A stretch of DNA of 64,000 nucleotides from an uncultured Cohaesibacter sp. (GCF_963667045.1 NZ_OY762934.1:2225501-2289500), one strand, 5' to 3'. Shown: positions 44,245 through 53,045, counted from the first letter of the stretch. Notes: a model not told the origin generated them from the sequence alone. Translations and numbers: made by a program.

Positions 44245-44664
44245 ATGATCGACACCAATACCGCCCCATACGCTGCATTTCTCCTTCGCGTTATCTCTGG
44301 TGCCCTGCTGCTCGCGCATGGCCTGATGAAGATCTTCATCTTCACCATTCCCGGAACAGTCGGCTTCTTTGAGAGCCTCGGCTTCCCCGGCTTCTTTGCC
44401 TATCTGACCATTCTGGCCGAAGTGGCTGGCGGCGCCGCCCTGATCCTCGGCGTTGCCACCCGCGCAGTCGCCATTCTGACTCTGCCTCCACTGCTCGGCG
44501 CTCTGGTCGTCCACTCCGGCAATGGCTGGGTTTTCTCGAGCCAAGGTGGCGGCTGGGAATTTCCGCTGTTCTGGGCCATCACCAACGTGGTCATCGCCCT
44601 GCTCGGCAGCGGTGCCTTTGCCCTCCGCCTGCCAGTTGTCCAGAAGTTCGCCTGGGCTCAGTAG
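44245..44664 (+). CDS. DoxX family membrane protein
   Basis: Small four-helix inner-membrane protein of 139 residues. The first helix ends ISGALLLAHGLMKIFIFT and the second contains GFPGFFAYLTILAEVAGGAA, the usual DoxX pattern; VHSGNGWVFSSQGGGWEFPL is the conserved loop. DoxX proteins are linked to thiosulfate:quinone oxidation in archaea, but most bacterial ones have unclear roles in redox stress. It follows the broken ester cyclase gene; such pairs occur in stress-response clusters. Confidence 0.88.
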   Translation: MIDTNTAPYAAFLLRVISGALLLAHGLMKIFIFTIPGTVGFFESLGFPGFFAYLTILAEVAGGAALILGVATRAVAILTLPPLLGALVVHSGNGWVFSSQGGGWEFPLFWAITNVVIALLGSGAFALRLPVVQKFAWAQ

Positions 44665-44725
44665 TCAGCAACAGGCCACCGGTCAGAGACAAAAACAAGT
44701 CCATAACACTCTCTCAAAACTCAGG

Positions 44726-44759
44726 ACGGTGCCTCCTTTCAGGATGGCACCGTTTTTTA
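44726..44759 (+). terminator. Rho-independent terminator after doxX
   Basis: ACGGTGCC (44726-44733) pairs with GGCACCGT (44746-44753) across a 12-base loop, followed by TTTTTA. It lies about 60 bases past the doxX stop. Confidence 0.85.
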
Positions 44760-44875
44760 TGCGTTCTACGGCGGCCTCCACCTTATCCCTCAAAAGACAA
44801 TTTGCCACATGCACTTAAGGGCATGGATGCCTCCTTGCCTGCTTGACGGGCCACGGGGAAGTCGATATCTGCGAC

Positions 44876-44888
44876 GTTATAACATTTC
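44876..44888. promoter_or_regulatory. Zur-box-like half site upstream of the CobW gene
   Basis: GTTATAAC is palindromic, and the rightward sequence TATAACATTTC equals one half of the classic Zur box; the other half is poor. It lies 14 bases before the start codon, just at the likely transcription start. Zinc control is plausible because CobW-type chaperones are frequent Zur targets, but this is inference. Confidence 0.35.
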
Positions 44889-44901
44889 CCATGGAAGACA
44901 G

Positions 44902-46140
44902 ATGTTCAAGCTACGCAAATTCGACCGGCGTCTGCCGGTCACCGTGCTCTCGGGCTTTCTTGGCGCGGGCAAGACGACCCTCCTCAATCACGTCCTCAAC
45001 AATCGCAACGGCCTCAAGGTCGCGGTCATCGTCAATGACATGAGCGAAGTGAACATTGACGCTGATCTGGTGCGGGAGGAATCCTCGCTCAGCCAGTCGG
45101 ACGAAAAGCTGGTGGAAATGAGCAATGGCTGCATCTGTTGCACCCTGCGCGATGATCTGCTCATCAAGGTGCGGCAACTGGCCGAAGAGGGCCGTTTCGA
45201 TTATCTGCTGGTGGAAAGCACCGGGGTTTCCGAGCCGCTGCCCGTGGCCACCACCTTCGAATTTCGCGATGAGGCCGGTCGCAGCCTCAACGATGTTGCC
45301 CGGCTCGACACCATGGTCACAGTGATCGACACGATCCATCTGCTCAAGGATTTCGGCTCGAAGGATTTTCTTGCCGATCGCGAAGCCCTGAGGTCTGATC
45401 TGTCCGATCATGACGAACGCACACTGGCCGATCTGCTCGTTGACCAGATCGAATTTGCCGACATCATCATTCTCAACAAGATCTCCGATGCCACTTCCGA
45501 GCAGCGGGAGGCAGCCCGGGGTATCGTTCACGGGCTCAACCCGGACGCCCGCCTGATCGAAACAGACTTTGGCGCCGTTGACACCAAAGCCATCTTCAAT
45601 ACCGGCCTGTTCGATTTCCAGCGCGCCCATGAACATCCCAAATGGTTCAAGGAGCTAAACGGCTTTGCCGATCATCTGCCAGAGGATGCGGAGTTCGGGA
45701 TTACCAGCTTTGTCTGGACAGCCCGACGCCCGTTGCTGCCGGAGAAATTTTTCGCGTTCACCCAGACGCCCCTGCCCGGCGTCATCCGCGCCAAGGGCCA
45801 TTTCTGGCTGGCGACCCGTTCTCACATCGTTGGGGAATACAGCCTTGCCGGAACCGTCGTCCGCACCTCACCACTTGGCTACTGGTGGGCATCTGTGCCT
45901 CAGGAGCGCTGGCCGAAAGACCGCGCCAGCCGCAAGCAGCTGGAAGCGGTGCAGGATCCGGTTTATGGCGACCGGCGACAGCAGATTGTCTTCATCGGCA
46001 TGCTCAAGGAGATGAACCGGGACCGCATCTGTTCCATGCTCGACCGCGCTCTGGCGGAACCGAGTTCATCGGGGCCGTTTGATCCGCGCGCCTTTGCCTC
46101 TCTGGATGACCCATTCCCGGCCTGGGAACAGACCGGCTAG
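44902..46140 (+). CDS. CobW/COG0523 GTP-binding metallochaperone
   Basis: P-loop GTPase of 412 residues. Walker [10 protein letters not shown], the zinc-binding CICC motif in [15 protein letters not shown], the [12 protein letters not shown] switch and NKISD (guanine specificity) are present. A C-terminal CobW_C domain follows (about 285-400). ATG 44902 has GGAAGACAG just upstream; the frame continues to 44809. COG0523 proteins insert or allocate zinc, often under zinc shortage (ZigA/ZagA/YciC type). No cobalamin or nitrile hydratase genes are near, so zinc is the best guess. Confidence 0.9.
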   Translation: MFKLRKFDRRLPVTVLSGFLGAGKTTLLNHVLNNRNGLKVAVIVNDMSEVNIDADLVREESSLSQSDEKLVEMSNGCICCTLRDDLLIKVRQLAEEGRFDYLLVESTGVSEPLPVATTFEFRDEAGRSLNDVARLDTMVTVIDTIHLLKDFGSKDFLADREALRSDLSDHDERTLADLLVDQIEFADIIILNKISDATSEQREAARGIVHGLNPDARLIETDFGAVDTKAIFNTGLFDFQRAHEHPKWFKELNGFADHLPEDAEFGITSFVWTARRPLLPEKFFAFTQTPLPGVIRAKGHFWLATRSHIVGEYSLAGTVVRTSPLGYWWASVPQERWPKDRASRKQLEAVQDPVYGDRRQQIVFIGMLKEMNRDRICSMLDRALAEPSSSGPFDPRAFASLDDPFPAWEQTG

Positions 46141-46183
46141 ATGATCCCGACGACAGGCTTCCCATCACCGGGGTCGTAACTGG

Positions 46184-46903
46184 TCAGCCCAGCGACAACG
46201 CGTTGTTGATGCGCGTATCGGCGGAGATATAGGACTGGATCTGGCGGACGATCTGGTCGGCATGCTCACGGGCGAGTCTGTCGGCAAGCGCCAGGTCCCT
46301 GTCGATGATCGCCTGCACCATCTTTTCATGCTCATCGACATAAAGGTGCGGGATCTCGTCATTGTAGGACTGGTAATAGAGACGCAGGATGCGCCGTCCC
46401 TCATCGAGCAGCCGGGTAAACAGCTCGACATAGTAGCGATTGCGCCCAGCCTTGGCGATGGCCAGATGAAACTCGCGGTTGGTGGCAATCATCTCGAAGA
46501 CATCGCGGCTTTCCACCGCCTGTGCGTAGAGATCCTTCCAGTGGTTGATGTCCTTGAGGTCTGCTGCAACATGATTGGCGGCCGCCAGACGTGTCGTCAC
46601 CCTGTACATCAGCGTCAGGGCATCGAAGAACTGCGACAGATTGAGGAAATCGATGTTGGAGACGATGGTCGCTCGGTTGGGCAGCGTTGTGATCAACCCC
46701 TCGGCAGCCAACCGCACCAGCGCCTCACGGATCGGGGTGCGTGACATGGAGAAACGGGCGGCCAGCTGCAATTCGTCAATCGGGCTGCCCGGCGCGATCT
46801 TCAGCTCGATGATTTCGCGATGCAACGTCTGATAGACGTGGCCGACGCCAGCCCCGCGCTTGAAGGGCCCCTTGGTGGATTTCTTGTCTTTTGTCTCGGT
46901 CAT
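46184..46903 (-). CDS. GntR-family (FCD) regulator of the hydroxyproline genes
   Basis: Regulator of 239 residues. The winged helix (about 22-90) reads VYQTLHREIIELKIAPGSPI, then SMSRTPIREALVRLAAEGLI. The FCD domain carries its metal-site pattern in NREFHLAIAKAG, DEHEKMVQAI and AREHAD. It diverges from the epimerase gene, and a 19-base operator-like sequence in between recurs at other promoters of the island. A repressor released by a hydroxyproline-derived acid is the likely mode. Confidence 0.9.
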   Translation of the reverse strand: MTETKDKKSTKGPFKRGAGVGHVYQTLHREIIELKIAPGSPIDELQLAARFSMSRTPIREALVRLAAEGLITTLPNRATIVSNIDFLNLSQFFDALTLMYRVTTRLAAANHVAADLKDINHWKDLYAQAVESRDVFEMIATNREFHLAIAKAGRNRYYVELFTRLLDEGRRILRLYYQSYNDEIPHLYVDEHEKMVQAIIDRDLALADRLAREHADQIVRQIQSYISADTRINNALSLG

Positions 46904-46972
46904 GCCTGGTCACCTGACGATGTTGCGATGGACATTTTTAGCGAATATCTGAAAACTCCTGAAGCAAATGTT

Positions 46973-46991
46973 TGTATTTTAATTGTCGACA
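46973..46991. promoter_or_regulatory. Operator-like site 1 of the hydroxyproline island
   Basis: TGTATTTTAATTGTCGACA, which includes TTGTCGACA, near-palindromic around GTCGAC. The same 19 bases occur inverted at 50668-50686, and a 15-of-20 match lies at 52989-53008. It sits between the divergent gntR and epimerase genes, about 70-85 bases from each start. Confidence 0.65.
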
Positions 46992-47059
46992 GATTATTGT
47001 GTCAACGAAATTGGAGACCAAGGGTAGCATATAGCGCTTTACCTGAGCAGGGCGAAACC

Positions 47060-48061
47060 ATGAAAAATCATACTTTTCAATGCATTGATGGCCATACATG
47101 CGGAAATCCGGTGCGTCTGGTCGCCGGTGGAGCACCACGGCTCGAAGGCAATAACATGATTGAAAAACGTGCGCATTTCCTTGCGGAATATGACTGGATT
47201 CGCACAGGCCTGATGTTTGAACCGCGCGGCCACGACATGATGTCCGGCTCGATTCTCTACCCGCCGACCCGCGAAGACTGCGATGTCGCCGTGCTGTTCA
47301 TCGAGACCTCCGGCTGCCTGCCGATGTGCGGCCACGGCACCATCGGCACGGTGACCATGGCCATCGAAAACGGCCTCGTCACGCCCAAGGAACCGGGCAA
47401 GCTGCGCCTTGACACCCCGGCAGGTCTCGTCACCGTCGAATATCGCCAGGAAGGGCGCTATGTGGAAGAGGTCCGACTGACCAACGTGCCGGCCTTCCTC
47501 TATGCCGAGGGCATGACCGCAGAGGTCGAAGGGCTGGGCGAAGTCACGGTGGACGTGGCCTATGGCGGCAACTTCTACGCCATCGTCGAACCACAGACCT
47601 GCTTCCGCGACATGGCCGATTTTTCGGCTGGGGAACTGGTTGGCTTCTCGCCAAAGCTGCGCGCTGCGCTCAACGCGAAATACCAGTTCGTGCATCCGGA
47701 AAATCCGGCCATCAACGGGCTCAGCCACATCCTGTGGACGGGCGCTCCGAAAGACCCGGAAGCCACCGCCCGCAACGCCGTGTTCTATGGCGAGAAGGCC
47801 ATCGACCGCTCCCCATGCGGCACCGGCACCTCGGCCCGCATGGCCCACTGGGTGGCCAAGGGACGGCTCAAGGTCGGCGATGACTTCATCCATGAGAGCA
47901 TCATCGGCAGCCTGTTCAAGGGACGGGTGGAAGCAGCCGCCAAGGTCGGCGACAAGGACGCCATCATTCCTTCGATCGGCGGCTGGGCGCGCCAGACCGG
48001 CTTCAACACCATCTTCATCGATGATCGCGACCCCTATGCCCATGGCTTCACCGTGCTCTGA
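47060..48061 (+). CDS. 4-hydroxyproline 2-epimerase
   Basis: Proline-racemase-fold enzyme of 333 residues that interconverts trans-4-hydroxy-L-proline and cis-4-hydroxy-D-proline. Both catalytic cysteines are present: Cys90 in LPMCGHGTIG and Cys253 in SPCGTGTSAR. The second Cys argues against trans-3-hydroxy-L-proline dehydratase, which has Thr there. Residues FQCIDGHTCGNPVRLV and GHDMMSG are also typical. ATG 47060 (with GCAGGG upstream) is used although the frame runs back to 46820 across the operator. It supplies D-hydroxyproline to the dehydrogenase at 54.7 kb. Confidence 0.93.
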   Translation: MKNHTFQCIDGHTCGNPVRLVAGGAPRLEGNNMIEKRAHFLAEYDWIRTGLMFEPRGHDMMSGSILYPPTREDCDVAVLFIETSGCLPMCGHGTIGTVTMAIENGLVTPKEPGKLRLDTPAGLVTVEYRQEGRYVEEVRLTNVPAFLYAEGMTAEVEGLGEVTVDVAYGGNFYAIVEPQTCFRDMADFSAGELVGFSPKLRAALNAKYQFVHPENPAINGLSHILWTGAPKDPEATARNAVFYGEKAIDRSPCGTGTSARMAHWVAKGRLKVGDDFIHESIIGSLFKGRVEAAAKVGDKDAIIPSIGGWARQTGFNTIFIDDRDPYAHGFTVL

Positions 48062-48081
48062 GCTCCACGGCAATCGATCGC

Positions 48082-48109
48082 AAAAAGGCGCGGATTTCCG
48101 CGCCTTTTT
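48082..48109. terminator. Bidirectional terminator after the epimerase gene
   Basis: AAAAAGGCGCGGA-TT-TCCGCGCCTTTTT is a perfect stem of 13 pairs with T runs on both strands. It lies between the convergent epimerase and iminopeptidase-like genes. Confidence 0.9.
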
Positions 48110-48137
48110 CTTTTCCATCTCAGGGCGGACTGCAAGC

Positions 48138-49412
48138 CTATTGCTTGTTGTCGACCAGCCCCATCAACCGTTCCAGAACGCGCGGATCCTGACGCAGCCC
48201 GTCATGTTCATATTCGTTGGTCACCCAGGCCTTGAGATTACCGACCCGGCCAGCGGTCTCCAGGGACAGACCTGCATCGACATACATGTCGTCGAAATAG
48301 ACGGCGGCGGCTACCGGCACCTCGTTGGCGGCCAGACGGGCCTTGTCATAGAAGCGGCCGTCCATCGGCCGTTCTGCAAGGGCCATGGTTGCGTCGCGGA
48401 ATGGGCGAAGCGCCCGGATTTCATCGAACATCCATGGGAACATCATCTCGCCAGTAAACAGCAGCGGCCGGTAGGTTTCGGCAAAGACCGGATGCTTCTC
48501 CCGCTCCCGTTGCGCCGCCCAGCCGGATGTCCGCCCGTCCTGACCATAGATCGCCTCTTGCAGAACGCAGAACAGCGGATTGGTGGCAAAGCCGGTTTCC
48601 ACCATGATGCTGGCAAGGAAGCCCTCCGACAGCTGGCCATCCGCACAGATCGCCTCATCCAGCAGCCAGTGCACTTCCTCATAGCCGGGCTTCATGCCGA
48701 AACCAAGGCCGAGGGTCTGCAAGCGTCGCACCGTCAGGCGATCACCATCGGGCAGGCGCATGTCTTCGCTGGCCAGAATATCGGCGATGCGGGCAACCTG
48801 TGCCTTGTCGGCCTCATAGCGGGCATAATAATGACGGTTCTTTTCGGCCACGCGCGGAAAGGTGCGTTCATAGACATCCTCTGCCCGGGCGTCAATGCCC
48901 GCAAGGCCACCGGTTACATAGCAGCCGTTGAGCGCCTCAGGTGCCATCGACAGATAGCAAAGGGTGAGAAAGCCGCCATAGCTCTGGCCAAGGGTCGACC
49001 ATTTGCGCCCACCATAGACGCTCTTGCGCAGATGCTCGCAGTCGCGAATGATGCTGTCGGCACGGAAGCAGGACAGGAAGTCGGCGCCCTTCTCGGCAGA
49101 GACAAAGCGCTGCATGTGGCGCCCTTCCACCGGTGAAGACCGGCCCGTGCCACGCTGGTCGAGAAGCACCACCCGGAAGCTCTTGAGCGCCGTCTTCAGC
49201 CAGACCGGGCCGCCCCCTTGCGGCCTTGGTCCCTTGCCACCGGGGCCACCCTGCAGAAAGACCAGAAGCGGCAGGTCCTCGTCCTTGCGGGTCGGGTCGA
49301 CCACCTCGCGGGCGAACAGCGTTAGACTTTCACCGTCTGGCTGCGCCCAGTCAAGCGGCACCGGCAGTGTGATATCGCGATAGGCGATGCCGGGGAAGAT
49401 GCAATAGGTCAT
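48138..49412 (-). CDS. Proline iminopeptidase-like alpha/beta hydrolase
   Basis: Alpha/beta hydrolase of 424 residues, S33 family. The oxyanion region LVFLQGGPGGKGPRPQGGG, VVLLDQRGTGRSSP, and the nucleophile elbow LGQSYGGF are the prolyl aminopeptidase pattern; an acid-base pair lies near the C-terminus (TNEYEHDGLR). ATG 49412 is set by GAGGAGA 5 bases upstream; the much longer frame above it is not coding. Located in the hydroxyproline island beside an M24 aminopeptidase, it probably releases N-terminal Pro or Hyp from peptides in the cytoplasm (no signal peptide). Confidence 0.88.
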   Translation of the reverse strand: MTYCIFPGIAYRDITLPVPLDWAQPDGESLTLFAREVVDPTRKDEDLPLLVFLQGGPGGKGPRPQGGGPVWLKTALKSFRVVLLDQRGTGRSSPVEGRHMQRFVSAEKGADFLSCFRADSIIRDCEHLRKSVYGGRKWSTLGQSYGGFLTLCYLSMAPEALNGCYVTGGLAGIDARAEDVYERTFPRVAEKNRHYYARYEADKAQVARIADILASEDMRLPDGDRLTVRRLQTLGLGFGMKPGYEEVHWLLDEAICADGQLSEGFLASIMVETGFATNPLFCVLQEAIYGQDGRTSGWAAQREREKHPVFAETYRPLLFTGEMMFPWMFDEIRALRPFRDATMALAERPMDGRFYDKARLAANEVPVAAAVYFDDMYVDAGLSLETAGRVGNLKAWVTNEYEHDGLRQDPRVLERLMGLVDNKQ

Positions 49413-49485
49413 GACACTCTCCTCAAAGGGGCATGGATGGGATTGGGAAGAGAGGAGCCGGGCTCCTCCCCCCTGTGGTGATGGA

Positions 49486-50598
49486 TCAATCGGCTGCGAT
49501 GAGATCGCGCGGTTTGTCCGACAGGATCTCGACGCCGTCCTTGCGCATGATGGCGATGTCTTCGAGGCGAACGCCAAAGCGACCGGCGAAATAGATGCCG
49601 GGCTCGATGGAGAAGACCATGCCTTCTTCAAGCACCGTATCGGAGCTTGCCGAGATATAGGGATGCTCATGGATGTCGATGCCGAGACCATGGCCGGTAC
49701 GATGCAGGAAATTCTCGCCATATCCAGCCTTGGCGATTGCCGAGCGGGCAGCATCATCCACGGCACTGGCCCGGACGCCCGGTTTGGCGGTGGCAATGGC
49801 CGCCTTGACGGCGCTTTCAACAATTTCGGCAATGGCCTCGTAGCCTTCAGGCTTGGCCCCAAAATAACCCGAGCGGGTCATGTCGCTTGGGTATCCGCCC
49901 TTGCGGCAGCCCAGATCGATCATCAGCGGCATGTCCTCTTTCAGACGGGTTTCGCCACTGTCATGGTGGGGGAAGGCCCCGTTGGCACCAAAGCAGACGC
50001 TGGCAAACTCGGTGGTTGCACCATGGGCGGCAAAGAAATCATCGATGAACTTGACGACCTCCAGCTCGGTCATGCCAACCTTCAGGCTGGCGAAGGCCGC
50101 CGTGACACAGGCATCAGTCAGCAGGGCATTCTCCTTGAGCTGGTGATATTCCGTCTCGTCCTTGCGGCAGCGCAGATAGCCAAGGGTATCGCCCAGAAAC
50201 TGGCGTTTGGCAGCAGGCAGGGCATCGAGCAGCAACAGGGCGAAATCGGCGCGCATGGCCTCATCAACCGCCACCGAGACCCCTGCCCGATTGAGGCCGA
50301 AGTCCGCCAGCATGGTCTTAAGGGCATCCTGCGGGCCGTCGGCATCCACCCAGCAATAGAAGGGCAGATCCGTGTGCTGGCGCACGCTGTTCTGGTTGAG
50401 GGCGGGCATCAGGAAGGCGGCATGATCCCGGGTGACCAGCACCATGACCGGGCGCTCATCGCCATGTGCGGAAACGCCAGCCAACCAGGCCATGTTCGAC
50501 GTCGGGCCGACCGCAACAAGATCGGTTCCAACCTCGGCCATCCGCGCCCTGAGTCGCGCCAGACGCGTAGAATAGATGTTTTCAGGGGAATTGCTCAT
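49486..50598 (-). CDS. M24-family aminopeptidase P / prolidase-like
   Basis: Metallopeptidase of 370 residues from ATG 50598 (GGAG 9 bases upstream). An N-terminal creatinase-like domain (about 1-130) precedes the pita-bread catalytic domain. Metal and catalytic residues appear in LMIDLGCRKGGYPSDMTRSG, HRTGHGLGIDIHEHPY and GMVFSIEPGIY...GVRLEDI. Such enzymes cut Xaa-Pro (and Xaa-Hyp) bonds. It is read away from the deaminase gene, sharing a promoter region with operator site 2, so it is likely in the same regulon. It follows the iminopeptidase gene's promoter region by 73 bases. Confidence 0.9.
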   Translation of the reverse strand: MSNSPENIYSTRLARLRARMAEVGTDLVAVGPTSNMAWLAGVSAHGDERPVMVLVTRDHAAFLMPALNQNSVRQHTDLPFYCWVDADGPQDALKTMLADFGLNRAGVSVAVDEAMRADFALLLLDALPAAKRQFLGDTLGYLRCRKDETEYHQLKENALLTDACVTAAFASLKVGMTELEVVKFIDDFFAAHGATTEFASVCFGANGAFPHHDSGETRLKEDMPLMIDLGCRKGGYPSDMTRSGYFGAKPEGYEAIAEIVESAVKAAIATAKPGVRASAVDDAARSAIAKAGYGENFLHRTGHGLGIDIHEHPYISASSDTVLEEGMVFSIEPGIYFAGRFGVRLEDIAIMRKDGVEILSDKPRDLIAAD

Positions 50599-50667
50599 CG
50601 CGGTTCGCTCCATTTCGTTATTCATGTCAACAAGATAGAAAAAATCCGTGCTTTAAGCCACATTTCT

Positions 50668-50686
50668 TGTCGACAATTAAAATACA
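50668..50686. promoter_or_regulatory. Operator-like site 2 of the hydroxyproline island
   Basis: TGTCGACAATTAAAATACA is the exact reverse complement of site 1 (46973-46991). It lies between the divergent M24 peptidase and deaminase genes and is followed by AATAC-AGTTG-GTATT, another small inverted repeat. Identity over 19 bases between two distant promoters is strong evidence for a shared regulator. Confidence 0.7.
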
Positions 50687-50778
50687 GTTGGTATTGTCTC
50701 TGCATAACATTAGAGCTTTCTTTCCGCCCCGAAAAGGCGGGACCGGTCGGGTTTCTGGATAAATCTTGGGAGAAATAC

Positions 50779-51741
50779 ATGGACTCCACTATTTTCACAT
50801 GTTGCATGCCTGCACTGATGACACCATGCAAGGAAGATCGCACCCCCGACTATGACGCACTTGTCAAACAGGGCAAGGAAATGATCGACGTCGGCATGGG
50901 GGCCGTGGTCTATTGCGGGTCGATGGGCGACTGGCCCCTCCTGACTGACGAGCAGCGCATGAAGGGCGTCGAGGTTCTGGTTGAGGCCGGGCTGCCGGTT
51001 GTTGCCGGGCTTGGAGCCATGAACACCAAGATGGCCGCAGCCCACGCCGCGCACGCCCAGAAGGTTGGCGCCAAGGGCCTGATGATCATCCCGCGCCAGC
51101 TCTCGCGCACATCGGTCGCCTCCGCCCAGAAGGCTCATTTCGAAGCCGTCCTGTCAGCCGCCCCGGATCTTCCGGGTGTGATCTACAACAGCCCCTATTA
51201 TGGATTTGCCACCCGCGCCGATCTGTTCTTTGCGCTGCGCAAGACCCACCCGAATCTCGTCGGCTTCAAGGAATTCGGCGGCGCGGCAGCGCTTTCCTAC
51301 GCAGCGGAAAACATGACCAGCAGCGATGGCGATGATGCCCTGTTGATGGTTGGCGTCGACACGGCGGTTTTCCATGGCTATGTCAATTGCGGTGCGCAGG
51401 GTGCCATCACTGGCATCGGCAACATCCTGCCCAAGGAAGTCCTGCTGATGATCGCCCTTTGCCAGAAAGCCGTGGAAGGCGATCTGGAAGCCCGCCGTCT
51501 CGCGCTGGAACTGGAAGCCGCCCTGGCTGTGCTTTCCAAGTTCGACGAGATGCCGGATCTGGTTCTGGCCTTCAAATACATGATGGTGTTGCGCGGCAAG
51601 CCTGAGTACACGCTCAACTTCAATGAAAGCGATGTGCTCAGCGAAAGCCAGATGGGCTTCATCGCCAAGCAGCTCAAACAGTTCGACGACTGGTACGCAA
51701 ACTGGAGCACGCAGCCTTCACTCGCTCCATATCTCGGGTAA
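50779..51741 (+). CDS. 1-pyrroline-4-hydroxy-2-carboxylate deaminase (DapA family)
   Basis: DapA-fold enzyme of 320 residues. Catalytic Tyr136 (GVIYNSPYYGF) and Schiff-base Lys164 (VGFKEFGGAA) are present; the substrate loop is YCGSMGDW, as in known hydroxyproline-pathway deaminases rather than lysine-pathway DapA. The reaction would deaminate pyrroline-4-hydroxy-2-carboxylate to 2-oxoglutarate semialdehyde. ATG 50779 is preceded by GGGAGAAA; the frame is open far upstream (to 49411) only by chance. Neighbouring epimerase, D-amino acid dehydrogenase and semialdehyde dehydrogenase genes make the role convincing. Confidence 0.9.
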   Translation: MDSTIFTCCMPALMTPCKEDRTPDYDALVKQGKEMIDVGMGAVVYCGSMGDWPLLTDEQRMKGVEVLVEAGLPVVAGLGAMNTKMAAAHAAHAQKVGAKGLMIIPRQLSRTSVASAQKAHFEAVLSAAPDLPGVIYNSPYYGFATRADLFFALRKTHPNLVGFKEFGGAAALSYAAENMTSSDGDDALLMVGVDTAVFHGYVNCGAQGAITGIGNILPKEVLLMIALCQKAVEGDLEARRLALELEAALAVLSKFDEMPDLVLAFKYMMVLRGKPEYTLNFNESDVLSESQMGFIAKQLKQFDDWYANWSTQPSLAPYLG

Positions 51742-51783
51742 GACGCCATCTGACGCTTTATCCGAGCCTTTGCCCAGTCCCCC

Positions 51784-51822
51784 ACAGAGCCCTCCAGCCA
51801 TTGGCAAGAGGGCTCTGTTTTT
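51784..51822. terminator. Rho-independent terminator after the deaminase gene
   Basis: CAGAGCCCTC (51785-51794) pairs with GAGGGCTCTG (51808-51817), followed by TTTTT. It stands between convergent genes ending at 51741 and 51833. Confidence 0.87.
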
Positions 51823-51832
51823 GCATTGCCGC

Positions 51833-52870
51833 TCAGAGGCTGACGCTATCGAGCCCGTCCTTTTCGAAGCGCTCAAGCAGGGCGCGGTCCTTCTCGTCGA
51901 GCGCAATGCCTTCGGCCATGGTCTGCTTGCGGGCAACGAACCGGCGCTGGGACGGCAGGCGGGCACCCTGCCCCGTGATCGCCTCCAGCATCATTTCTGC
52001 GCGGGTGAAGGGATCCCCTGCCCGACCTGCGGCAAATTTCACCGGATCAAGCGCCAGGATCAATTCGCCGTGATGGGGGGCAAGGGTTGTCGTGCCCAGC
52101 GCCTCGAGGGCTTCCGGGCTTGTCAGATCGCCGATCATGGCACCGGCCAGCAGCTCGATCATGGTCGAGATGGCCGAGCCCTTGTAGGTGCCAAACGGCA
52201 GCATGGAGCCTTCCAGAACGGCGGACGGATCGGTGCTGGCGTTGCCTTCCCTGTCGATTCCCCAGCCTTCTGGCAGCTGCTTGCCAGCACGCTTGTAAAG
52301 CTCGATCTCGCCACGAGCGGCCATCGAGGTGGCAAAATCGAAGACATAGGGATCCTTGTCGGGGCGCGGCCAGCCGAAGGCCAGCGGGTTGGTGCCCAAA
52401 AGCGGTGCCTTGCCGCCAAACGGCGCAACCGTTGCATAGCTCGGGCACATAGCAAGCCCTGCCAGACCGTGCCCGGCGACGGCCTCGACCTCATGCCAGA
52501 GGGCGGAAAAGTGAGTGCAGTCCTGAATGACCATTGCGGCCAGGCCAAATTCTCTTGCCTTTTCCACCAGCATCGGCAGACCGAAATAGAAAGCCGGATT
52601 GGAAAAGCCCATGTTGGCGGCGATCTTGACGATTGCGCCATCGCTGGACATCAGCTCTGGTTTGACATCTAGCTTGACCTGTCCGGCCTTGATGGTTCTG
52701 AGGCACCCCTCTATGCGATAAAGCCCGTGCGCCGCACAGTGGTCACGTTCTCCTGCGACAACGACATGAGCAAGGCAGTCAGCCACTTCATCAAGCGCTC
52801 CTGCCTGTCGAAAAATTTTGGAGACACGGGCTTCGAGAGCCTCGGGCGTGACCGTTTCTTTTTGTGACAT
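51833..52870 (-). CDS. Ldh-family (malate/L-lactate dehydrogenase type) oxidoreductase
   Basis: NAD(P)H-dependent enzyme of 345 residues in the LDH2/MDH2 family, which includes pyrroline-2-carboxylate / piperideine-2-carboxylate reductase. Family motifs: HCAAHGLYRI near residue 42, QDCTHFSALWHEVE, PLLGTNPLAFGWPRP, DFATSMAARGEI and YKGSAISTMIELLAG. ATG 52870 has AGAGGAC just upstream; the frame extends to 52987. In a hydroxyproline island the natural role is reduction of pyrroline-2-carboxylate (from trans-3-hydroxy-L-proline) to L-proline, yet no matching dehydratase is in the window, so the substrate is provisional. Confidence 0.85.
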   Translation of the reverse strand: MSQKETVTPEALEARVSKIFRQAGALDEVADCLAHVVVAGERDHCAAHGLYRIEGCLRTIKAGQVKLDVKPELMSSDGAIVKIAANMGFSNPAFYFGLPMLVEKAREFGLAAMVIQDCTHFSALWHEVEAVAGHGLAGLAMCPSYATVAPFGGKAPLLGTNPLAFGWPRPDKDPYVFDFATSMAARGEIELYKRAGKQLPEGWGIDREGNASTDPSAVLEGSMLPFGTYKGSAISTMIELLAGAMIGDLTSPEALEALGTTTLAPHHGELILALDPVKFAAGRAGDPFTRAEMMLEAITGQGARLPSQRRFVARKQTMAEGIALDEKDRALLERFEKDGLDSVSL

Positions 52871-52988
52871 CTTGTCCTCTTTATGGTTCAAAAAGCGTAT
52901 CTGGTGATTACAATTGCGAGGCGAATTCGCGACAATGTGTGGTTCCCGAGAGTAACCATTATTCCGCCGGTTGCCAAATGCATACAAA

Positions 52989-53008
52989 TTGTATTATCTG
53001 TGTCGTCA
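52989..53008. promoter_or_regulatory. Operator-like site 3 of the hydroxyproline island
   Basis: TTGTATTATCTGTGTCGTCA matches 15 of 20 positions of site 1 extended by one base (TTGTATTTTAATTGTCGACA). It lies between the divergent Ldh-type and aldehyde dehydrogenase genes, 37 bases before the latter's start. Confidence 0.5.
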
Positions 53009-53045
53009 AAACTTCAAGTCTTTCCTGCAGCAAAAGGATATTCCC

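Noticed and set aside
49413-49862. 150-codon extension of the iminopeptidase-like frame
   Set aside because: It overlaps the M24 peptidase gene and lacks family similarity; GAGGAGA marks the start at 49412.
49411-50778. 456-codon N-terminal extension of the deaminase frame
   Set aside because: It runs through the M24 peptidase gene on the other strand and the operator site; the DapA fold begins at ATG 50779 with a good ribosome site.
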